Assembly (NCBI RefSeq): GCF_028401425.1
Contig: NZ_JAQOMS010000002.1
Span: 4,030,001 to 4,094,000, forward strand
DNA length: 64,000 bases
Source: Psychrosphaera algicola
GTDB taxonomy: Bacteria; Pseudomonadota; Gammaproteobacteria; Enterobacterales; Alteromonadaceae
Reading direction: 5' to 3'
The position numbers were made by a program, and so were the translations under genes. Every line of letters starts with the position of its first letter. Position 1 is the stretch's first letter. The notes below the pieces were generated by a model. The model ran no database searches. It worked only from the letters and a program-made list of their open reading frames with translations, and was not told the origin of the DNA. Below are positions 1 through 10,149 of this stretch, one piece after another.

Positions 1-30
1 AACAAAGTAAAAGTTAAAGGTAACGCTTAG
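1..30 (+). CDS. 3' end of an unidentified gene (partial)
   Basis: The first 27 bases read as an open frame ending in TAG at 28-30, with a lysine/valine-rich tail (NKVKVKGNA). A GC-rich hairpin follows 57 bases later, which fits the end of a transcription unit. Nine codons cannot identify the protein, and the frame could be chance. Confidence 0.25.
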   Translation, partial: NKVKVKGNA

Positions 31-86
31 CCTATTCGGTTGAATTATCACCAACTAGCAGGTGGTATCAATAAATAGGCTTGCAG

Positions 87-120
87 AAAGCCGCGTAATT
101 CAATAGTATGGCGCGGCTTT
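87..120 (+). terminator. Hairpin, probable terminator
   Basis: A perfect 9-bp stem, AAAGCCGCG (87-95) with CGCGGCTTT (112-120), encloses a 16-base loop just before the tRNA. The T-tract is only the three Ts of the stem, so it may be weak, or act on the opposite strand where a run of T follows. Confidence 0.45.
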
Positions 121-132
121 AAAAAGCAATGC

Positions 133-222
133 GGAGAGGTGGCTGAGTGGCTGAAGGCGCACGCCTGGAAAGTGTGTTTAGGGTAAAACCTAACGAGGGT
201 TCGAATCCCTCTCTCTCCGCCA
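133..222 (+). tRNA. tRNA-Ser(GGA)
   Basis: A 90-base class II tRNA. The acceptor stem starts GGAGAGG, the D-loop region is GTGGCTGAGTGGCTGAAGG, and the anticodon stem-loop CACGCCTGGAAAGTGTG places GGA as anticodon. A long variable arm (TTTAGGGTAAAACCTAA) and the T-arm GTTCGAATC are present, and the 3' CCA is encoded at 220-222. The long variable arm and GGA anticodon identify serine. An intrinsic terminator follows after 10 bases. Confidence 0.97.
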
Positions 223-232
223 TTATTTAGAA

Positions 233-263
233 AACCCGTTAATCGAGAGATTAACGGGTTTTT
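233..263 (+). terminator. Intrinsic terminator of tRNA-Ser
   Basis: A perfect 12-bp stem, AACCCGTTAATC (233-244) and GATTAACGGGTT (249-260), closes a GAGA tetraloop and is followed by Ts. It lies directly downstream of the tRNA. Confidence 0.92.
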
Positions 264-601
264 GCTTTCTGAAGATAAAATAAACTAAAACCAAGCATAT
301 TTGAGTTTGTGCAACTCGCCATAACAACTCCTAGATTTTCTTAAATCTTAGCCTGCGCTTCATTTTCGATATTCTATAGAAAGTATTTGACCGACTGGTC
401 GTTGATAATTTTTGCGTTAAACAATTTCTAATGTTTTTCTAAGTGTAATTGTGCCAACAAAAATTGATCCACTCGCATCTATGCATTGCCTAAAATTGTA
501 TGTGCTAAGGATTCATCTGGATGTTGGTTAGTAAATTCCTATGATGTTTTAATTGCTTCAATATTAAGCTGAGTTGTGGCGCAGTGATATAGACTGATTA
601 G

Positions 602-859
602 TTTGAGATATTATGGGTATTTGACATTTCGCTTTGGTTAATAGTTTTTTGTTATGTACTTGCTCTGTACACATTAAAAAACAAATTTGATAATTATAGA
701 GTTCTTGCCGTGATTGCCGGTATTCTGGGGATTATTTTTCCAGCTTCTTTAGTTTATATCGCGATTTTATCAGCAATAGGTGAAAGTAAAATCCGGCAAA
801 TTTATTTACCGGATTTTTGTATTGCTTTCTTCAAAAATATACTAGTGTTAGTCGATTAA
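602..859 (+). pseudogene. Open frame for a small two-helix membrane protein, no clear start
   Basis: The rest of the 710-base gap between the tRNA and katG shows nothing else convincing. This frame is open for 85 codons and encodes two hydrophobic stretches (SLWLIVFCYVLALY, then VLAVIAGILGIIFPASLVYIAIL) joined by a short charged loop, like a small inner-membrane protein. No ATG, GTG or TTG starts it at a sensible place. An intrinsic terminator lies inside the frame at 788-818, so the real stop is probably the TAA reached by a one-base shift near 787. It may be a damaged gene or a misread one. I recognise no family. Confidence 0.25.
788..818 (+). terminator. Intrinsic terminator
   Basis: Perfect stem AAAATCCGG (788-796) with CCGGATTTT (809-817), 12-base loop, and further T. 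It would end transcription of the small membrane frame just upstream and separates it from convergent katG. Confidence 0.7.
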
Positions 860-933
860 TTATCGACTTATAAATCTAAGCCAAACCAAATGAGCAATCT
901 AGATCTCGTGGGTGAAAGAATCTCTATATTAGA

Positions 934-3119
934 TCAAATCGGTCCAGATTCATTACTTTGGTCCAAGGCACTAACAAAGTCTTTTACAAACTTATCTTTA
1001 GCATCTTCACTCGCGTAGACTTCCGCAATGGCTCGTAATTCAGAATTAGAACCGATGGCTAAATCTACGCTAGTCGCGGTCCATTTTACATTATTTGATT
1101 TACGGTCTAGCCCTTCAAAGTGGAAGCGTTTATCTGCTTTTTGCCACTTGGTATCCATCGATAACAAATTAACTAAGTAATCATTGCTCAAAGCACCGAC
1201 ATTGTCTGTAAGAACCCCAAGGCTATTTGACTGATAGTTGACATTCATTACCCGTAAACCAGCTACTAACACAACCATTTCTGGGGCGGTAAGATTCAAT
1301 AATTGGGCTTTGTCGAGCAAAACTTCTTCTGGTGAAATTGATGCGGTAGTCGAAACAAAGTTACGGAATCCATCCACTTTAGGTTCAAGTACAGCAAATG
1401 ATTCGCTATCGGTTTGCTCTGCGGTAGCATCACTGCGACCTAGGGCAAATGGCACTGTTAGCTTTGTACCAGCGGCTTCTGCGGCTTGCTCTACCGAAAG
1501 GTTCCCGGCTAAAACAATTAGGTCGGCAATAGAGACTTGTTTACCTGAATGCTGGCCGTTAAATTCTGCTTGAATGGTATTTAACACCGTTAACACTTTT
1601 TGCAATTGAGCAGGTTGATTTACTTGCCAATCTTTTTGTGGTGCTAAACGTATACGAGAACCATTGGCGCCACCACGTTTATCTGAATTACGATAAGTCG
1701 AGGCTGAAGACCACGCGGTATAAGCCATCTCAGTGCCTGATAAACCAGAATTTATTAAACGTTGTTTTAAGCTGTCAATATCAGCTTCGTTTATTAACTC
1801 ACTATGGCGTGGCAGGTATTGGATCTTGCCAAATTAACTCTTCACTCGGTACGTCAGAACCTAAGTAGCATGACTTTGGTCCCATATCTCTGTGGGTAAG
1901 TTTAAACCATGCACGGGCAAATACGTCTGCAAATAACGCCGGGTCTTGATGGAAACGTTTTGAGATTGGACCGTAAATCGGATCCATTCTCAGCGCCATA
2001 TCCGCCGTCGTCATTATCGTGGTGACTTTTTTAGAACTGTCATGTGCACTTGGTGCTAAATGCGCTTGATCAGGGTTTATCGGAACCCACTGCCAAGCAC
2101 CGGCTGGGCTTTTACTAAATCCCAATCATAACCAAATAGGACATCAAAATACCCCATATCCCACTGCGTTGGGTTTGCTGTCCATGCGCCTTCAATGCCA
2201 CTTGTAATGGTGTCATCGCCACTACCAGAGCCATGAGTGCTTATCCAACCAAGACCCATTTGTTCAAGCGGAGCGGCTTCTGGTTCTTTTCCAACATGCG
2301 CTGCATCGCCAGCGCCGTGGCATTTACCAAACGTATGACCGCCTGCAATAAGGGCAACTGTTTCTTCATCGTCCATTGCCATTCGAGCAAAGGTTTCTCT
2401 TATGTCTTTACCAGAAGCAATAGCACTTGGTTCGCCATTTGGCCCTTCTGGATTTACATAGATAAGCCCCATCTCAACCGCAGCTAAAGGGTTTTCCAAA
2501 TCACGTTCACCGGTATATCGACCGTCAGTTAGCCATTCAGTTTCTGCTCCCCAGTAAATATCTTCTTCTGGATGCCACACATCTTGGCGACCACCACCAA
2601 AACCAAAGGTTTTAAGTCCCATCGATTCAATTGCGCAGTTGCCAGCCAAAATCATCAAGTCAGCCCATGAAATTTGCTTGCCGTACTTTTGTTTTATCGG
2701 CCACAATAAACGTCGTGCTTTATCAAGGTTACCATTGTCGGGCCAGCTATTGAGGGGGCAAATCTTTGTGTGCCGGTAGAGGCTCCACCACGACCATCGC
2801 CTGTACGGTATGTGCCGGCACTATGCCAAGCCATACGAATGAAAAATGGTCCGTAGTGACCATAGTCAGCTGGCCACCAATCTTGAGAGTCGGTCATTAG
2901 AGCGACTAGGTCTTGCTTGATTTGTGGTAAATCTAATTTTTTGAATGATTCTGCGTAGTCAAAACCTTCGTCCATTGGATCCGATTTGGTATCGTTTTGA
3001 CGAAGGATTTTTATGTTTAATTGTTCTGGCCACCAATCCATATTTTTGGTGCCGTGACCGCCCATTTGAGTATTGCTACCATGAACAAAAGGACATTTGC
3101 CGTTTGAATTGTTATCCAT
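934..3119 (-). CDS. katG: Catalase-peroxidase KatG (three frameshifts)
   Basis: Bifunctional haem catalase-peroxidase that removes hydrogen peroxide. The pieces add up to about 720 residues, the usual KatG length. The N-terminal part carries the distal Arg-Trp-His site (RMAWHSAGTYR). The proximal haem His is in LIAGGHTFGKCHG, and the Tyr of the Met-Tyr-Trp adduct is in LIYVNPEG. The start MDNNSNGKCPFVHG is typical. The frame breaks near 2755 (a C run one base short), near 2113 (an A run one base short) and near 1812. Apart from these the family sequence is continuous, so I read one gene. It stands alone, with a long upstream region holding two inverted repeats; no OxyR site was confidently seen. 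Confidence 0.95.
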
Positions 3120-3727
3120 ATTCTTCCCCTTTTCGGGTTTATTAATTGTAGTGACATATCAACTGTAGTTGAAAGTTGTGTAATCTCTAATCACAAAAAG
3201 CGATTGAGCAAAGTACAAAAATAAATGGAACCTTGTTCGCCGCGCTTGTTTGAGTTTTTGCCATAACCTTTCTGTCTTTTTAAGGTGATGTTAAAAAGAC
3301 AATTAACCCGTAATTCAAGGGGTTATGTCAGCTTTTAATCTTTTTCCTTTTTGTTTGACAACGTGGTTTGACAGGGCAAGAATAATATTAGGGAATTTCG
3401 ATAATTAAGTATAATGAGCAAAATCAATAATTACGATTGATAAAATAGAACGTTCGACAATTGCTTAAATTCGTTGTTAAAACTGACATCCCGTATAAAT
3501 TTAATACACATCTAGACTTTACTTAAGCACGATAGTTGGAAATTCCCCATAGTAGAGTTACTTGATGAGGAGATAGGTTTAATCTTTATACGTGTACATA
3601 CTTCCAGTTATTGTCTGTACAGGTTGGCGACATGTACAGTATCTACAGGGAACGACGATGACATGGATGTTAAACATAGTGGTTGGAAAGGGATTTCTAA
3701 GCACTTAATTTTGAAAAGGAAGTTGAA
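3120..3727. other. Intergenic region with inverted repeats between katG and the zinc-ribbon gene
   Basis: No convincing gene in about 600 bases. It is the shared upstream region of two divergent genes. It holds a perfect 10-bp inverted repeat GTCTTTTTAA/TTAAAAAGAC (3274-3283, 3291-3300) on the katG side and CTGTACA/TGTACAG (3615-3621, 3633-3639) about 90 bases before the zinc-ribbon gene. Either could be a regulator site or a hairpin. Confidence 0.4.
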
Positions 3728-4501
3728 ATGACCAGATTAAGCGCACCCGACGTAATTGCTTGCCCATATTGTGGTCAAAAACATGAACGAAGTCAGCCTG
3801 ACTTCATTTAGTAATTTTTGGTCAGTCGAATATTCCGATGGTGGGTCGACATTTGCGCCTTACGACTGCGGCGTTGTCATTGGTCGTTGTACGGTATGTG
3901 ACGTACTCATTCCAAATGTAGGTGGTTTAAAATCACTCGGTGAGGTCGTAACGATTAAACGGGTTTACCCTTCATTCTGGCGGAGTTTGTTTGGACTAGA
4001 TTTGGTATTTGATGTTGAAAAACCATTTCAATTACCTGAGCTACCCTTACCTGAATTACCCGATTGGTTCGAGGCGGCGACAATAACAACAGCAAGTCTA
4101 ATTCCTGTGCCACTGCAACGTCAGTGTCAACTCATTGCCATGCACAAATATAATCAATTGTTGGTGGCGAAACGGAGTTGGCAGCATCAAGATTTTATTT
4201 GGAAAGTCCAATATCGAGCTAAACACCAAGAAATCGAAAATCAAATATTGTTGCGATTTAATAGGCAAAGTAATAAGGCATCTAATTGTAACTTAGTGAA
4301 AGGTGGTGATGACTCATTTGAGTTTGACGCTATGGTGGCTGCTGATATTTATCGTAGAAGGGGCTGTTTGATAGCGCTAAACGCTGTTTGGAAAAGGTAA
4401 CCGACGATAGCTATCAATATCGTAAAACCTTATTAATGCAATGGATCCTCGATAAAAATAGATACTTGATGATAGTGCCAAATCAACGTCTTTGTGATTA
4501 G
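3728..4501 (+). CDS. Zinc-ribbon protein of unknown function (two frameshifts)
   Basis: The start ATG at 3728 follows the purine-rich AAAGGAAG. The N-terminus has CPYCGQKHER, half of a zinc ribbon; a second pair (GRCTVCDV) sits about 40 residues later, giving a four-Cys site. The rest is a soluble protein of about 257 residues with a Leu/Pro-rich stretch (LPELPLPELPDW) and a charged C-terminal helical part ending near NQRLCD. The frame breaks near 3810 and again near 4360 (a G run); joining the frames gives a continuous protein ending at TAG 4499-4501. I do not recognise the family. It is upstream of holD-rimI but separated by about 75 bases. Confidence 0.6.
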
Positions 4502-4577
4502 CGCAGGTATTTGTTTATTGAGCAAAACATATAAAGACTTTTTCATCGGTTTTTGTACCATTTGATAATCGCAAAAA

Positions 4578-5094
4578 ATGGTGTGTAACGTGTATTCAAA
4601 CCTTCAGCAACAAGCATTAGCAGAACTTGGGATCCAAGTTTTAGATTTGCAATCAAATCACTAAGGTGACTCAACAGCAAGTCCCGGCTGATCTGAAAGT
4701 CACATCGCTAAACCACGAAGCAAACAATACAAGTACAATACAACCGAATCGTGCTAACTCTTCGACAACGATATCCAGCAGTCGCCCATCGCTCTCAAGT
4801 TTATTATCAAAACAGAATACCCAACAAGCCGCTAAACCCACTATCGTTTATTTACCTTGGGATAAGGTAGATAAAGAGTGGTTAACTGACTTACGGGTGT
4901 TGTTTCCTAATTTAGTTGTTGAGGCCGATAAGTTACAACTTAATGGGCAGCTAGCGTGGCGATTAATATCGGAGCCAAATCAAGTCAGTTTTGAATTTCC
5001 GCAGTTAACAACATCCCCATTAGAGTCATTGTCAGTCCACAATAAAAAAGCCATATGGGCATTTTTATCCGACTACGTACAAGACCCTAAATAA
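4578..5094 (+). CDS. holD: DNA polymerase III psi subunit HolD (one frameshift)
   Basis: The psi subunit links the clamp-loader chi-psi pair to the polymerase holoenzyme. The identification rests on position directly before rimI (a conserved gammaproteobacterial order) and on the fold: an N-terminal YSNLQQQALAELGIQVLDL resembling the family start, then after a variable linker the core with AKPTIVYLPW, AWRLISEP, QLTTSPLESL and a final KKAIWAFLSDY helix. The frame breaks near 4655-4665. The start is uncertain: ATG 4578 and GTG 4590 are both possible. The Ser/Thr-rich linker (SNTSTIQPNRANSSTT region) is long for the family. TAA is one base before the rimI ATG, so they are cotranscribed. Confidence 0.8.
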
Positions 5095-5095
5095 C

Positions 5096-5554
5096 ATGAA
5101 AATCATTGAGTTAAATTTAAGTCACATTACCCAAATCGTCAGTGTTGAACAGCAAAGTCACCTGACACCTTGGAGTGAAAAAACCATTGAGGGAAGTTTT
5201 GGTTCTCGCAGTCACAATTTTGGTTTGTTTAAAAAAGCTAAACCGCTTGATGAACTCGTCGGTTATTGTTTTACTGACTTGGTCGCAGGTGAATTGAGTA
5301 TTGAAAATATTTGTATTGCGAAACAACATCAAAATAAAGGTCATGGCGGCCAGTTATTAGGACAAGTATTAGAACAAGCTGTTGTCCTAAATGCAGACCA
5401 AGTCTTTTTGGAAGTCCGAGCTTCTAACCAAGCGGCGATTGCCTTGTATCATCGTTATGGTTTTGTCGAGTGCGGGCGAAGAAAACAATATTATTCTATC
5501 CCTGATTCAAACCTCAAAGAAGATGCGATTATGATGTCGCTAAAGTTAGGTTAG
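5096..5554 (+). CDS. rimI: Ribosomal protein S18-alanine N-acetyltransferase RimI
   Basis: GNAT-fold acetyltransferase that acetylates the N-terminal Ala of ribosomal protein S18. Its 152 residues match the family length. Visible motifs are PWSEKTIEGSF near the start, the acetyl-CoA loop QHQNKGHGGQLLG at about 79-91, and the C-terminal LEVRASNQAAIALYHRYGF with the usual Asn and Tyr. It is intact and begins one base after the holD stop, as in many gammaproteobacteria. Confidence 0.95.
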   Translation: MKIIELNLSHITQIVSVEQQSHLTPWSEKTIEGSFGSRSHNFGLFKKAKPLDELVGYCFTDLVAGELSIENICIAKQHQNKGHGGQLLGQVLEQAVVLNADQVFLEVRASNQAAIALYHRYGFVECGRRKQYYSIPDSNLKEDAIMMSLKLG

Positions 5555-5602
5555 CGAAATAATAAGGCTTTGCTTGTTAACGACAGCGACAGCGACAGCA
5601 AA

Positions 5603-5620
5603 CCCACGTATCCATGTGGG
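5603..5620. terminator. Hairpin between rimI and the pectate lyase gene
   Basis: CCCACGTA and ATGTGGG form a short stem (one G-U pair) in the gap between two convergent genes. There is no strong T-tract, so it is a weak terminator candidate. Three perfect copies of CGACAG lie just before it at 5581-5598. Confidence 0.35.
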
Positions 5621-5678
5621 AAATTCTTCATAAAATTTTGATATTGCTATGGCTTCAAACCAAGCTTTCAAGCTAAGC

Positions 5679-6947
5679 CTAGTTTGAAAATTCAGCTTGA
5701 TAGCGTTGAAGAGAACCAATTTGCTCATTTTCATGATCAATAATGCCCGAAGTCACTTTTTTACCCGCCAAAGTATCAACCAATTGCATTAAAACTTCCT
5801 TATCAACCGAGTCGTGGAAGTTGCCCTGAGCAGTTTTAAATGCACCGATATCTCTTGTTGTGATTAGAGCATCAATAATCGATTTTGCAGACTGATTTGT
5901 CTCGTTTACATGCGCGAATCTCTGTGAGGCCGAGTTAAAAATAGACTCAGTAAATAAGCTAGGAACAGCAGAAGGTTTGATTTTTTTCTTTTATTGTCTC
6001 TCACAATCACGCCAAGTAAATTATCATCAAGCCAGCTTTTACCAAAATAGTCATTGCCACTAATATACGCCTGCGCCGATGTTAAACGGTCACTAAACCA
6101 TAAATCTAAAAAGCGTTCAGCTGTTGTATTTGGCCTATAGTAGATAATAGTTGTTTACCAAGCTGAAGCGGCCATTTTCACTGCCGTACACCGAGTTTTG
6201 TCCCCAGTTATAAATGACGTTGTTTACCAACTCTACATATTCTTTATCGATTGGATATGGCGATTTAAGTCTATGGCCATTTAATCTGGGTGTTCGGCTT
6301 TTATGATTGGCAACAAGGTTGTTAATGAATGACGCGTTTTGCCCGCCCCAAATACCACCGTAACCATGTTCACCTTTTGGGTGAATCGATTTGTTCAGGC
6401 TATTGGAAATAATTGAATATTGCAGAGTGAAGTTTTCATTGTTGTATAAACTGGCGGTTTCGTCTGTACCCCAGCTTATTGAACAATGATCAACAATAAC
6501 GTTTTTGGTATTTCGAACGGTAAGGGCATCCTCAGCATATCCATAAGTCCCTAAACGAAATCGCATGTGTTGAATAATCACCTCGTCAGCAGATACCACA
6601 AATGGTGCACCCACAATAGCAATGCCGCGGGGCGACGATTGGCCTTCGATGGTGACATGGCTGTTATTTATCTTAAGGGGTTTTGATAACTTGATAACCC
6701 CCGAAACTGCAAACTGAATAATTCTCGGGTGTTTTTGTTTTAAGGCATGACGCAGTGATCCTGCAGACTCATTATCCTCCAGTGTCGTTACAACATAAAT
6801 CTCACCACCGTGGCCACCTTGAGTATATTTGCCAAAACCTTTTGCGCCAGCGAATGCAAGCTTGTCAGTTTGAGCAAGCTCAAACGAATGACAACTGATA
6901 GGTCCAAACAATAAAGTCTGGAGCAATAAAAACAGCACAAATTTCAT
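5679..6947 (-). CDS. Secreted PL1-type pectate lyase (two frameshifts)
   Basis: Cuts polygalacturonate by beta-elimination. A signal peptide (MKFVLFLLLQTLLFGPISC, with Cys near the cleavage site so possibly a lipoprotein) is followed by AFAGAKGFGKYTQGG, typical of a bacterial PL1 branch. The parallel beta-helix shows IQHMRFRLG, NVIVDHCSISWGTDE and SRTPRLNG, the last bearing the likely catalytic Arg. The frame breaks near 6130 and 5990; joining them adds a C-terminal part running from YRPNTTAERFLDLWF to YQAEFSN and giving about 420 residues. It is divergent from the TonB receptor gene, and a LacI-type operator lies 79 bases upstream of its start. Confidence 0.88.
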
Positions 6948-7025
6948 AAATGGTTGACCTTTAATCGAGAATTCTGCAAATAAAAATAGATGTTGACATC
7001 TTATGAAACATAATGCTAGTTTTTT

Positions 7026-7041
7026 ATGCCACCGGTGGCAT
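7026..7041. promoter_or_regulatory. LacI-family operator (site 1)
   Basis: Perfect 16-bp palindrome ATGCCACCGGTGGCAT with the central CG pair usual for LacI-family sites. It sits between the divergent pectate lyase and TonB-receptor genes and could control both. The same core recurs at five other places in the window, only in intergenic DNA next to pectin genes. Confidence 0.88.
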
Positions 7042-7188
7042 AAAGTTAATTTAACACTTAATTAGTGGTCCACGGTGTAATAACTTTTATAAAAATAAAA
7101 CAGCAAGTGGCGCTAGGATTTGAGTCACTTTTTCTAACAGGTAATCAATTTTTCGGACCTCATTAAGTCCGGATAACGGGGAGCAGGC

Positions 7189-10120
7189 ATGGCTAACTTT
7201 CCTTACAGAACGGTAGCGTTGTGTATGGCAGCTGCATTACAAAGTAATGCATATGCGGATGAAGACAATACAACAAAAGCGCAAGAAGACGTTGAAGTTA
7301 TTGAAGTTCAAGGCGTAAGACAAACGGACTTAAAAGCTCGAGAGCTTGAGCGATTGAAAAAGGGTCTGAGTTCAATAATCGCCAGTGACGATTTGGGTAA
7401 CTTTGTCGATCAAAACGTAGCTGAATCGCTACGACGTTTGTTAAGGTGTCACACTGCAACGCAGTGAAGGTGAAGGCAAATTTGTTTCAGTACGTGGATT
7501 AGGCCCAGGTTTTGTGTCGGTCAATATCAATGGTTCAGAAGCATCTGGTAGCGGCGACGAACGTAAAATCGGATTAGATGCGTTGCCAGCAGATATGCTT
7601 GGCACAATCGAAGTTCTAAAAACTTTAACCGCAGATCAAGATCTAAACTCAATTGGTGGTACGGTTAATGTTAAAACAATTTCCGCGTTTGACCGTGGCA
7701 AAACCAGCGCAAAAATTAAAGTTCAAGATTCTTACTCTGATCTTCGCGGTGAACACTCACCAAAGATCAGTTTTGACGCAACCCAATTTCTATTCGATAA
7801 AACGGTAGGGATTGGTTTTGCGGTTTCTCACGAAGAGCGTAAAACCCAAGTCGATGAAGACCGCCACCACAGCACTGGTGAAATGAAATTTTTGACACAA
7901 GACGCTGATGTCGATCCAAATCTAACGGCGGAAGAGAAAAAGCCGAGCTTGCTTCAAGACCTGAGATATTAACGCCACGTCAGTTAGAAGTTCGACGCGA
8001 ACTTGCGGGAAGAAAACGCTCTGCAGCTTCATTAAATTTAGAGTTTAAACCAAGTGTAGAGAATCTATTTTATTTTCGAGGCAACTACACGCGTTTTACC
8101 GATGACGATGTTGCGCTTAGGGAGTTTTTGACTTCCAAGATGCAGGTTCTGTAGGTAGTGGTGAAATCGCCGCGGTGAATCCAAATAACTTTGAATTTGC
8201 TTTGACCGATATCGACGTTTTCCACCAGTATTTTATTCAAGAAAGTGAAACGGTTCGAACGTCATTTAGTGTCGGTGGTGAAAACTTAATTGCCGATACG
8301 TTTAACATTGCCTATGAATATGCTGAATCAAAGAGCGAAGACGAATCACTTGGTGACCGCAGAGTTCAATTCCGTGAACGTGACCTTGTGGTATATGGGC
8401 GCGGTTCTCGTGATGAAATCGTAGGATATCCTATCACGCCCGACAAAGCGGCTGAACTTGGTGGCTACGCTTATACCGACGGAATGTACGGGACTTCGGC
8501 ATCGGGCGACGCGACGGACCTAAACAACTTTGAATTTGACAACTTGTTTTTAGAGGGCGGTACACGCACCGATGACATCAAAACGGGTAAGTTGGATGTC
8601 ACCGCTTGGCTTGACCTCGACTTTTTAAGTTACATTAAAGTTGGCGCAATGGTAACTGAACGAGTACATGCTCGTGACAAAAACCGTTGGAGTTTTGATC
8701 CATCAGCTGAAGACTGTAATGGCAACGAAGCGTGTATCACTGCGGTTAACTCAACTCATGCTGATTATGCCTCGAGTATTCCTGAAAACAGTAACTTTTT
8801 ATTCCCATTTGTTTCACAACAAACCGTTGAAGATATTGTCAATGCAACACGTCAAACCGCGGCAGTGGCAACGAATGGTGAAGTCTCGATAGACAGTACA
8901 AAAGACGATTATACGATTACTGAAGATACCAAAGCAGTATATGTGATGGCTGAAATTCCAATCAATATTGATATGACACTAACCACTGGTGTCCGTTATG
9001 TTGAAACGGATTTCTCATCTACCGGCTTTTTATCTTTAGAAAACGATGACTTTGAATTTAATGGCGCTGGTGGCGGTAACTTAGATATTGCGGTTCCACT
9101 ACCTGACTCGTCAATTAATTATTCAGAGTTTTACCCGAGTGCACACTTGCGGTGGGAACCAACCGACGAACTATTAGTACGTGCTGCAGTATGGACAAGC
9201 TTTACTCGTCCATCCTTCAAACAAGCTAGGGGATTCGCTAAATTCGATAGTGACATCGAGTTGTGCCCACCGCAAAGTGCCGACTGTGACGATGCGCAAG
9301 GAAGTGCGACATTATCACAGCTGCAGGATTATATTTTAGGGTCAAATAACTTACTTGATGTCGGTAACCCCAATTTGGTTGCTATGACGTCAATTAACTA
9401 TGACTTATCGTTAAGTTATTACTTTGACGAAAATCTATTTTTAGAAGCGGCGTTATTTTACAAAGATATCGACAACTTTATTGTTGATGTTAGTGGTGTA
9501 TCAAGATCGCTTGATGAACTGCCTTTATCTTTGCCAGTCTCACAAGTTACCTCGTTTGTTATTCCCCACGATTTAACCCTAAACCAAGTGAACATTACGC
9601 TAAACGGTGAAAAAGCCAAGGTATTTGGTGGTGAGTTTAGCTTTAATAAATACTTTGAAAATGGTTTGTTTGTTCAAAGTAATTTCACTGTTTTAGAAAG
9701 TGAAGCGCAACTTGACCCAACTATTCGACTAGACCCAGTGCCTTTGCCTGACCAAGCCGACTTAACTGCAAATTTAAGTTTTGGTTGGGAAAACGACGAT
9801 ATATCGGCACGTATTATCGCCAATTATCGTTCAGAAATTTTGGAAGAAGTCGGTTCGTGCCCTGAAGGGGTCAATGTCAACGATTATACCGAGTGTAAAT
9901 TGTGGGCCGACCGTTACCAAGACGAACTATCGACAGTCGATTTCAAATTCAAATACCAAATCAACGGCGCTCTGTCTGTTTATTTCGATGCTATTAACCT
10001 CACTGAAAATCAAGACCTACGTTATTTCGAAGGTAATGAAAAAGTGGTGGGAACATTATGTATCAAAAAGAAAACTACGGCCGCACCTTCCAACTTGGTG
10101 TGACTTACAAGTTGTACTAG
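7189..10120 (+). CDS. TonB-dependent receptor, pectin-oligomer type (about four frameshifts)
   Basis: Outer-membrane beta-barrel importer of about 970 residues. After a signal peptide ending SNAYA there is a TonB box (VEVIEVQG). The plug then shows LGNFVDQNVAESLRRL, FVSVRGLGPGFVSVNING and LNSIGGTVNVKT. The long barrel ends with FQLGVTYKLY, an aromatic-terminated last strand. The frame breaks near 7440, 7960, 8130 and 10055; the correct end is TAG at 10118-10120. RBS GGGGAGC precedes ATG 7189. With the lipoprotein gene 29 bases downstream and operator site 1 upstream it should be induced by pectin. The substrate is inferred from neighbours. Confidence 0.9.
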
Positions 10121-10149
10121 GCAGATAGACGCAAGTTAAAGGTTAAATT

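Noticed and set aside
391..402. GACCGACTGGTC as a TetR-type operator
   Set aside because: The palindrome is short, occurs once, and no TetR-type gene or promoter is near it.
934..3119. katG pieces as four separate genes
   Set aside because: Adjacent pieces continue the same family sequence without gaps when the frame is shifted by one base, and the internal starts have no ribosome sites.
5581..5598. CGACAG repeated three times as a phase-variable tract
   Set aside because: Only three copies, between two convergent genes after both stop codons, so length changes would not alter a protein.
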